Assembly (NCBI GenBank): GCA_035652235.1
Contig: DASREE010000018.1
Coordinates: forward strand, 45,330-109,329
From: PALSA-612 sp035652235
GTDB lineage: Bacteria; Actinomycetota; Thermoleophilia; Gaiellales; Gaiellaceae
Length of the DNA stretch: 64,000 nt
Direction: 5' to 3'
Positions 57,659-64,000 of the stretch are shown here, one piece after another. Below the pieces are notes generated by a model, which was not told where the DNA came from, made no database searches, and saw only the letters and a list, made by a program, of their open reading frames with translations. The number at the start of each line of letters is the position of its first letter. Position 1 is the stretch's first letter. A program made the translations under genes and the position numbers.

Positions 57659-59308
57659 TCACGCGAGCGAGTCGAGCTCCCGCCTGACGCCCTCCAGCTC
57701 CTCCTGCAGCTCCTTCGTGCGCGCCAGGTCGCCGTTCGACCGGGCGAGCTCCCGGCGCAGGCCTCGCTCGCGCAGCCTGAAGATCAGCTCCTTCGTCGTC
57801 GCCTCCCCGATCTCGCCCGCCGAGGCGCGCGCGTCCAGCTCGGCGAGCAGCGGGACGAGCTCCGGCTCCGGATCGCCGCCTCCGACGAGGCTGGCTCGCA
57901 GCCGCCGGTGCTCGTCACGGTCGAAGTGCTCGGGCGTCAGCTCCGCCGCGAGCATGGGCACGAGCCCGCGGTTGGCGACGCAGCCCGCGAGCGCGTCGCG
58001 CTCCAGCCGCTCGCCCGCCTCGAGAACCCGCGCCGGAAGCTCCGCTGCGGCCGCGGAGGTCGAGGAGACGCGGCCGCTCAGCTGGACGGTCATGCCCAGC
58101 TTGTCGTTCGCGAGCCGCCACGCCTCCTGACGGTCGGGCGACTCCGGCGATCGCTCGAGGACGTCGCGCACGCGCAGGAACGCCTCGTGGCGGTCCGGGG
58201 TACGGGCGATCTCCAGCCGCACGCGGTAGACGAGGTAGTGCTCGGCACTCGCGAGGCGCGACTCGAACCCCCGCGCGAGGTCGGCCGGATCGGATCCGCT
58301 CGGGAGGGTCACCACCTTGATCACGAACCCCTGCGCCGCCGCCAGCTCCATGCCGCGTAGCGTCGCCGCCTCTCCCGCCGCGTCGCCGTCGAAGCACAGC
58401 CAGACGTTGCGGCTGAGCCGGGAGAGCTCGCGCAGGTGCCGCTCCGTCAGCGCCGTGCCCATCGCGGCCACCACCGGCTCGAGCCCCTCCTGGTGCAGGG
58501 CGAGCACGTCGGGGTTGCCCTCGACGACGATGGCACGGTCCTGCTTGGCGATCGCGGCCCGCGCGTGGTCGAGACCGTACAGCACGGAGCCCTTCTGGAA
58601 GAGCGGGCTCTCCGGCGAGTTGACGTACTTGGCCGCGACGGGATCGTCCGCCCGCAGCCGCCGCGCCTGGAAGCCGAGCACGCGCCCGCGCGCGTCCGCA
58701 AGCGGGAACACGATCCGCTGCGAGAAGTAGTCGTGCCCGCGGCGATTGACGAGCCCGGCCGCGAGCAGCTCGTCCCGCGTGAAGCCGCGTGCGCCGGCGC
58801 GCTCGGCGAGCATACGGCCGCCGGGGGCGAAGCCGAGGCGGTAGGTGCGGCAGACCTCCTCGCCGAGACCGCGGCCGGCGAGGTACTCGCGCGCATCGGC
58901 CGCTCCCTTCGCCTCCCACAGCACCCGCTGGTACCAGGCGGCGGCCGCCTCGAGCAGCTCCAGCAGGCGCTCGCGCCGGCGACGCTCGGCCTCGACGCGG
59001 GGCGACGTCTCCTCGCGCTCGAGCGTGACCCGGAAGCGATCGGCGAGCCATTCGACCGCGCCGGCGAAGTCGAGGTTCTCGGTCTTCTGCACGAAGGAGA
59101 TCACGTCGCCTCCCTCGCCGCAGCCGAAGCAGTAGAAGAGCTTGTCGACCGCGTTGACAGAGAAGCTCGGCGTTCGCTCCTCGTGGAACGGGCAGCGGCC
59201 GACGTAGCGCGCGCCGGCCTTGCGCAGCTGCGTCCTCGCGCCGACCACGTCCAGGATGTCGGCGGCGGCCTTCACCGCCTCGACCGACTCGGGCTTCAGC
59301 CGCGCCAC
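57659..59308 (-). CDS. dnaG: DNA primase
   Basis: Makes RNA primers for replication. The 549-residue protein has the CHC2 zinc finger (C39, H42, C60, C63 in CPFHEERTPSFSV...FYCFGCGEGG), the catalytic core (YFSQRIVFPLADARGRVLGFQARRL) and a Toprim domain (VVEGNPDVLALHQEG, CFDGDAAGEAA). The helicase-binding C-terminus is short. The Toprim segment reads EGNPDV where most primases have EGYxDV. The GTG start is two bases after the dgt stop, so dgt and dnaG form one operon. rpoD does not follow. Confidence 0.95.
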   Translation of the reverse strand: MARLKPESVEAVKAAADILDVVGARTQLRKAGARYVGRCPFHEERTPSFSVNAVDKLFYCFGCGEGGDVISFVQKTENLDFAGAVEWLADRFRVTLEREETSPRVEAERRRRERLLELLEAAAAWYQRVLWEAKGAADAREYLAGRGLGEEVCRTYRLGFAPGGRMLAERAGARGFTRDELLAAGLVNRRGHDYFSQRIVFPLADARGRVLGFQARRLRADDPVAAKYVNSPESPLFQKGSVLYGLDHARAAIAKQDRAIVVEGNPDVLALHQEGLEPVVAAMGTALTERHLRELSRLSRNVWLCFDGDAAGEAATLRGMELAAAQGFVIKVVTLPSGSDPADLARGFESRLASAEHYLVYRVRLEIARTPDRHEAFLRVRDVLERSPESPDRQEAWRLANDKLGMTVQLSGRVSSTSAAAAELPARVLEAGERLERDALAGCVANRGLVPMLAAELTPEHFDRDEHRRLRASLVGGGDPEPELVPLLAELDARASAGEIGEATTKELIFRLRERGLRRELARSNGDLARTKELQEELEGVRRELDSLA

Positions 59309-59310
59309 GC

Positions 59311-60270
59311 TCAGCGCTCCAGCGCCTCGGCGTACCGGAGCGCGAAGCGGTCCGTCATCCCGGCCACGTAGTCGACGGCCTCCTCGACCCGGTCGCCGCG
59401 CGCGATCAGGTGCTCGAAGATGCGGTGCACGACCGCCCGGGCGCGGCGGTGTTCGAGCTCGACCTGGGGCCCGAGGTAGACGCGCTCGAACATGAACGCG
59501 CGCAGCGAGACCATCGCCTGGCCCACCTCCTCCGACTGGCGGACGTCGCCGCACGCCTCGGAGGTCTCGACGAGGTCGTGCACGAGCCGATCGATCCGCT
59601 TCGCCCCGCTCGCCCCGAGGAGCTCGATCTCGGGCTGCGGCAGGTCGCGCTCGTGCAGGATGCCGAAGCGGATCGCGTCGTCGATGTCGTGATTGATGTA
59701 CGCGACCCGGTCGACCACGCGCACGACCTTCCCCTCCAGCGTGTCCGGCTCGCGCTCGCCCGTGTGGGTCAGGATCCCGTCGCACACCTCCCCGGTCAGG
59801 TTGAGCGAACAGGCGATGGCGTGCGAGCGCTCGTTGTGGCGGAAGCGCACGCCGAAGCGCTCCTGCAGGATCTCGTCGAGCGCCGCCTCGCCCGCGTGGC
59901 CGAACGGGGTGTGGCCCATGTCGTGGCCGAGGCCGATCGCCTCGACGAGGTCCTCGTTCAGCCGCAGCGCCCGGGCGACGACGCGCGAGATCGCCGTCGT
60001 CTCCAGCGTGTGCGTCATCCGCGTGCGAAAGTGGTCGCCGAGGGGGTCGATGAAGACCTGCGTCTTTCCCTTCAGCCGGCGGAACGGCTTGGAGTGGACG
60101 ATCCGGTCACGGTCGCGCTGGAACGGCGTCCGCAGCGAGCACTCATCCTCCGGTCGCTCGCGGCCTCGAGTCTCGTACGAGCGGACGGCAAGCGGCGAGA
60201 GCCACTGCTCCTCCTGCTCGCGCATGCGCGCGGCAAAGCCGGTCGCGAGCGATTCGGGCAGCGGGGACAC
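59311..60270 (-). CDS. dgt: dGTP triphosphohydrolase-like HD protein
   Basis: Hydrolyses dNTPs to nucleoside and tripolyphosphate. The HD-domain metal ligands are in RTRMTHTLETTAIS and GLGHDMGHTPFGHAGE, with IAYINHD-like VDRVAYINHDIDDAI completing the site; RTPFQRDRDRIVHSKPFRRLKGKTQVF is the family start. It has 319 residues. The GTG at 60270 follows TACTCT (60283-60278) by seven bases. It sits upstream of dnaG, a pairing seen in many actinobacteria that links dNTP pool control with priming. Confidence 0.92.
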   Translation of the reverse strand: MSPLPESLATGFAARMREQEEQWLSPLAVRSYETRGRERPEDECSLRTPFQRDRDRIVHSKPFRRLKGKTQVFIDPLGDHFRTRMTHTLETTAISRVVARALRLNEDLVEAIGLGHDMGHTPFGHAGEAALDEILQERFGVRFRHNERSHAIACSLNLTGEVCDGILTHTGEREPDTLEGKVVRVVDRVAYINHDIDDAIRFGILHERDLPQPEIELLGASGAKRIDRLVHDLVETSEACGDVRQSEEVGQAMVSLRAFMFERVYLGPQVELEHRRARAVVHRIFEHLIARGDRVEEAVDYVAGMTDRFALRYAEALER

Positions 60271-60380
60271 GGATCCAAGAGTAGTCCCTCTCCCGGCCCA
60301 CCTCCTCCAGGGACAGTATCGGCGCACATCCGGCACGGCCTCGGCACGTCGCGGCCGCGCGCCGCTGCTACCCTGGCGCT

Positions 60381-60407
60381 CCATCCCCCTGGGTGGGTGG
60401 GGGATGG
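60381..60407. terminator. hairpin overlapping a G-quadruplex motif
   Basis: CCATCCCCC (60381-60389) pairs with GGGGGATGG (60399-60407) around TGGGTGGGT. The plus strand from 60391 also reads GGGTGGGTGGGGGATGGGG, four G-runs with one- or two-base loops. It lies 19 bases past the SDR stop (minus strand), so it may end that transcript before the dgt promoter. Confidence 0.5.
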
Positions 60408-60425
60408 GGACGGGGCCGGCCTCCC

Positions 60426-61181
60426 CTACAGGATGATCGGAACCGTGCCTCCGTCGGCGCTCCAGGCGGCCCCGGTGACGTACGAGGCGCGCTCGGAGGC
60501 GAGGAAGACGATCACGGCCGCGATCTCCTCGGGCGCGGCAAGACGGCCGAGCGGACGCCCCGCGCCGACGGTGGCGAGCACCGCCTTCCGGTCGCTGCCC
60601 TGCTGGTCGGCGAGGCCACCCTCGCCCAGCCACGCGTCCGTCGCCGTCGGCCCCGGGGTCACCGCGTTGCAGCGGATGCCGTCCTTCGCATACAGGTCCG
60701 CGACGAGCCGCGACAGCGACAGGACGGCCGCTTTCGTGACCGAGTAGTGCGGCATCCCGCTCGACGGCCGCTTGCCGGCGGTCGAGGACACGTTCACGAT
60801 CGCGCCGCCCCCACGCGAGCGCAGGAGCGGCAGCGAGGCCCTGATCGTGCGCACGTAGCTCATCACGTTCAGCTGCCAGTAGGCATCCCACTCCTCGTCC
60901 GGCACGTCCTCGAACCTCGCCTGGCGCGCCACCCCCACGTTGTTGACGACGACGTCGAGGCCGCCGAGCGTCCGCGCCGCCGCGCCGACGACCCGTTCGG
61001 GCTCGCCTGCCAGCGACAGGTCGGCCGGCACGTGCACGCTCTCCCCCACCCCGGGCGCCGTGCCGCGCCCGCAGGTGGCGACGCGCGCCCCCTCGGCCGC
61101 GAGCAGCCGGGCGACCTCGCGCCCGATCCCACGGCTCGAGCCGGTGACGAGGCAGAGCTTGTCCCGCAGTGCCAGGTCCAT
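60426..61181 (-). CDS. short-chain dehydrogenase/reductase
   Basis: A 251-residue classical SDR. The cofactor motif is VTGSSRGIGREVARLL, NNVGVARQ is the NNAG-like block, and the catalytic Ser-Tyr-Lys lies in VNVSSTAGKRPSSGMPHYSVTKAAV. It resembles 3-oxoacyl-ACP reductase-like and cyclohexanol-type oxidoreductases; the substrate is unknown. The ATG start is ten bases after TACGCT (61197-61192), one face of a bidirectional core shared with the phosphatase gene. Confidence 0.88.
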   Translation of the reverse strand: MDLALRDKLCLVTGSSRGIGREVARLLAAEGARVATCGRGTAPGVGESVHVPADLSLAGEPERVVGAAARTLGGLDVVVNNVGVARQARFEDVPDEEWDAYWQLNVMSYVRTIRASLPLLRSRGGGAIVNVSSTAGKRPSSGMPHYSVTKAAVLSLSRLVADLYAKDGIRCNAVTPGPTATDAWLGEGGLADQQGSDRKAVLATVGAGRPLGRLAAPEEIAAVIVFLASERASYVTGAAWSADGGTVPIIL

Positions 61182-61190
61182 GGGCGTGGC

Positions 61191-61197
61191 TAGCGTA
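61191..61197. promoter_or_regulatory. bidirectional -10 core between SDR and phosphatase genes
   Basis: TAGCGTA reads TAGCGT (61191-61196) seven bases before the plus-strand GTG at 61204, and TACGCT (61197-61192) ten bases before the SDR ATG at 61181. The start codons are separated by 22 bases. Confidence 0.6.
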
Positions 61198-61203
61198 CAG
61201 CGC

Positions 61204-61722
61204 GTGACGATCCTGCTCCTCGCACGTCACGGCGAGACGGACTGGAACCGCGAGCTGCGTTTCCAGGGGCACGCCGACCCCCCGCTGAACGAAGCCGGCC
61301 GCCGCCAGGCGCTCGCCCTGGCGGCGGCCGTGGTCGCCGAGGAGCCAACCGGCGTCTATGCGAGCGACCTGCGACGCGCGCGAGAGACGGCCGAGATCGT
61401 CGCCTCGGCGCTCGGCCTGACGGTCGTGGCCGATCGGCGGCTGCGCGAGATCGACGTTGGCTCCTGGGAGGGGCGGACGCGCGTCGAGGTCGACGGCGCC
61501 GACTGGGACGGCGAGAGCTTGGCCGCCCATCGGGCTCGTGTCCTCGCCGCGCTGCGCGAGATCGCGGTGCGTCACCCTGGGCAGCGCGTGCTGGTCGTCG
61601 CCCATGGCGGCACGCTGCGGCGCGCCCAGGAAGCGGCGCTTGGCGAGGCCCTGCCGGTGGTTGAGAACTGCGGCCTGTGGGTCGTGGCCGTCGAGGACGG
61701 CAGATTTCGGCCTGTAGACTGA
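61204..61722 (+). CDS. histidine phosphatase family protein (phosphoglycerate mutase-like)
   Basis: A 172-residue enzyme of the histidine phosphatase superfamily. The phosphohistidine motif is LLLARHGETDWN (H9), ASDLRRARETAEIVASALG carries the second arginine, and VLVVAHGGTLRRA holds the second histidine. Short members act on phosphosugars, alpha-ribazole phosphate or phosphoglycerate; cobalamin genes are not nearby. The GTG was chosen because it lies seven bases after TAGCGT. Its final codons contain the -10 of the next gene. Confidence 0.85.
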   Translation: MTILLLARHGETDWNRELRFQGHADPPLNEAGRRQALALAAAVVAEEPTGVYASDLRRARETAEIVASALGLTVVADRRLREIDVGSWEGRTRVEVDGADWDGESLAAHRARVLAALREIAVRHPGQRVLVVAHGGTLRRAQEAALGEALPVVENCGLWVVAVEDGRFRPVD

Positions 61723-61726
61723 CCTT

Positions 61727-61975
61727 GTGGACGACTACACGAGCAAGTACAAAGGCGAGCAGGTCGAGGTGGCGCTGTTCGGGGGCGACTACCAGGAAGG
61801 CGTGCTCACCGCGTACTGCTCGATCGACGAGGTTGCACACGTCGAGCTGAACGGCCACATCCTCATCCCGCTCCAGAACGTCGCCTCGCTGCACTGCTCG
61901 AGCCGGTGCGACGCGCCGGAACCGGATTGGCCGCCGCGCGGACTCGCCGAGGACGAGAGCGAAGACGAGAGCTGA
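61727..61975 (+). CDS. 82-residue acidic protein of unknown function
   Basis: Begins MDDYTSKYKGEQVEVALFGGDYQEGVLTAY, which looks like a small beta-barrel (Sm- or SH3-like strands), followed by HVELNGHILIPLQNVASLHC and an acidic, disordered tail. No family is recognised. The GTG lies exactly six bases after TAGACT (61715-61720), which sits inside the end of the phosphatase gene, so it is separately transcribed and leaderless. Confidence 0.7.
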   Translation: MDDYTSKYKGEQVEVALFGGDYQEGVLTAYCSIDEVAHVELNGHILIPLQNVASLHCSSRCDAPEPDWPPRGLAEDESEDES

Positions 61976-61981
61976 GCTCCC

Positions 61982-62821
61982 GTGGGCGCGCTGACCCCGG
62001 TGCGCAACGTGCTCAAGGCCTGGTTGCTCCTCGCAGGGCTGTGTGGCGTGCTCGCGCTCGTCGGTTTCGGCCTCGGCGACATCCGAGTCGTCTCCTCGTT
62101 CGTCTTCTCGGGGCTGCTCGTGGGGCTCGCCTGCTACCTGCTGCTCGACCGCGCCGTTCTCGGCATGCTGCGAGCGCGCGAGCTGCCGCTGGCAGAGGCG
62201 CCGGAGCTGCACGCGGTGGTCGAGCGTTTGGCGCTGCGGGCCGGCATCGCCAAGCCCAGGCTGTACGTGATCGAGAAGGGGCCGCCGCTCGCGCTCTCCG
62301 CCGGCCGTGGACCGAGCTCGTCGGCGATCGCCGTCACGACAGCGCTCGTCTCCCTCCCGTGGGCAGCCGAGGTCGAGGGGGTGATCGCCCACGAGATCGC
62401 CCATATCCGCAGCCGCGACGTGCTCGTGCAGGCCGCCTCGGTCGTGCTCGCCGTCCTCATCGTCGAGCTGAGCCGGGTGGGAGGATGGCTCGAGCGGGCC
62501 TTGCTCTTCGTCCTCGGCCCGATCGCCTCTGCCTTCGTCCATCTGCTGCTCTCCCCGAAGCGAGAGTTCGCCGCCGACAAGCTGGCCGCGTCCCTGTGCG
62601 AGACGCCGCACGCGCTGGCCGACGCGCTCGTCCGTCTCGAGCAGGCGGCCGAGCTCGTCGAGTTCGCGGCCAGCCCCGCCACCGAGCCCTTGTACACGCT
62701 GAACCCGTTCCTCGAGGAGGGCGTCGCCGCGCTGTTCGTTACGCACCCGCCGGTCGGAGAGCGGGTTCGCCGCCTGCGCGCGCTCGACCCCGCCTGGCGC
62801 GAGCGGCTGCGCGCGGCCTGA
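61982..62821 (+). CDS. HtpX-like M48 membrane metallopeptidase
   Basis: A 279-residue membrane protease. Two N-terminal helices (about 13-30 and 38-56) precede the catalytic domain with HEIAH (137-141), the third ligand in REFAADKLAA, and a further hydrophobic pair around residues 149-180. Family members degrade misfolded membrane proteins. It starts six bases after the preceding small gene, probably in the same operon, and is convergent with the rRNA operon. Confidence 0.85.
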   Translation: MGALTPVRNVLKAWLLLAGLCGVLALVGFGLGDIRVVSSFVFSGLLVGLACYLLLDRAVLGMLRARELPLAEAPELHAVVERLALRAGIAKPRLYVIEKGPPLALSAGRGPSSSAIAVTTALVSLPWAAEVEGVIAHEIAHIRSRDVLVQAASVVLAVLIVELSRVGGWLERALLFVLGPIASAFVHLLLSPKREFAADKLAASLCETPHALADALVRLEQAAELVEFAASPATEPLYTLNPFLEEGVAALFVTHPPVGERVRRLRALDPAWRERLRAA

Positions 62822-62830
62822 CCGCAAACG

Positions 62831-62874
62831 GGGAGAGATCCCCACAAGCGGCGAAGGCCCCGTGAGGGGCCTTC
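62831..62874. terminator. two hairpins between the protease gene and the rRNA operon
   Basis: GGGGA/TCCCC with loop GAGA lies at 62831-62844, and GAAGGCCCC (62853-62861) pairs with GGGGCCTTC (62866-62874) around GTGA. Placed between convergent units, they can end both; the second is the likely rRNA terminator on the minus strand. No T-run follows. Confidence 0.65.
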
Positions 62875-62881
62875 GACAGGA

Positions 62882-62998
<117 letters not shown>

Positions 62999-63062
62999 GT
63001 TTGTCAGGGCGCGTGCTCGCGCACCCTCAAAGCTCCATAGCGACAACACGGTGTTCGGAATC

Positions 63063-64000
<938 letters not shown>

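Overview
The window is very GC-rich bacterial chromosome with almost every base coding, GTG used about as often as ATG to start genes, and many genes with no leader. WhiA, HemQ-type chlorite dismutase, PyrR-controlled pyr genes and the whiA-gap-pgk-tpiA-gpmI order point to the Actinomycetota. A deep-branching class such as Thermoleophilia (Gaiellales or Solirubrobacterales) fits best; that placement is inference. No phage, transposase, CRISPR array or other mobile element was seen.

Layout. 1-1323: start of a pyr operon (pyrR, then pyrB running off the left edge) behind a PyrR-binding leader hairpin. 1461-3827: rnz, a DUF2007-like gene, a methyltransferase and a LysM protein. 3862-6021: dgcA and dgcN homologues for D-glutamate conversion. 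6063-13557: YbhN-like membrane protein, tRNA-Arg, sulfotransferase, molybdopterin oxidoreductase, CorA, HIT protein and a secreted IPT/TIG protein. 13926-16400: tRNA-Gly, class I aldolase and GlpX phosphatase (convergent). 16454-21399: argS, an RCK channel-like protein, DUF3467, an M48 protease and a phosphoesterase. 21406-27952: sigma factor, gpmI, tpiA, pgk, gap, whiA and ogt, the lower glycolytic operon. 28046-32990: pruA, a 25-residue membrane microprotein, a lipoprotein, DUF1801 and uvrC. 33008-40439: secreted enzymes (two clan-A glycoside hydrolases and a subtilase) with hemQ, bcp and tRNA-Leu among them. 40466-50263: dehydrogenase, epimerase, SPFH protein, MFS transporter, a Tat-type phosphoesterase, GFA and VOC proteins, a secreted hydrolase and an M23 peptidase. 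50396-55973: second phospholipase C-type enzyme, large membrane protein, cupredoxin, APC permease, tRNA-Asn. 56014-60270: TPP riboswitch with thiG-thiS-thiE, then dnaG and dgt. 60426-62821: SDR, histidine phosphatase, a small protein and an HtpX-like protease. 62882-64000: 5S and the 3' part of 23S rRNA on the minus strand, so the rRNA operon is transcribed into the window.

The strongest pattern is regulatory. About 29 genes have a TANNNT-like -10 box 4-10 bases (usually 6-7) before the start codon, the signature of leaderless mRNA. Three divergent pairs (19010/19030, 32990/33008, 61181/61204) have only 17-22 bases between start codons, with the two -10 boxes overlapping in a single 7-base core. 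The same rule predicts an unusual CTG start for the subtilase and reveals a 25-codon gene. Several enzymes are also unusual: an arginyl-tRNA synthetase without a recognisable HIGH motif, a channel-like protein without TVGYGD, and compact PGK and TIM. Two short ORFs are wedged exactly between coupled genes (gap/pgk and dgcA/dgcN).
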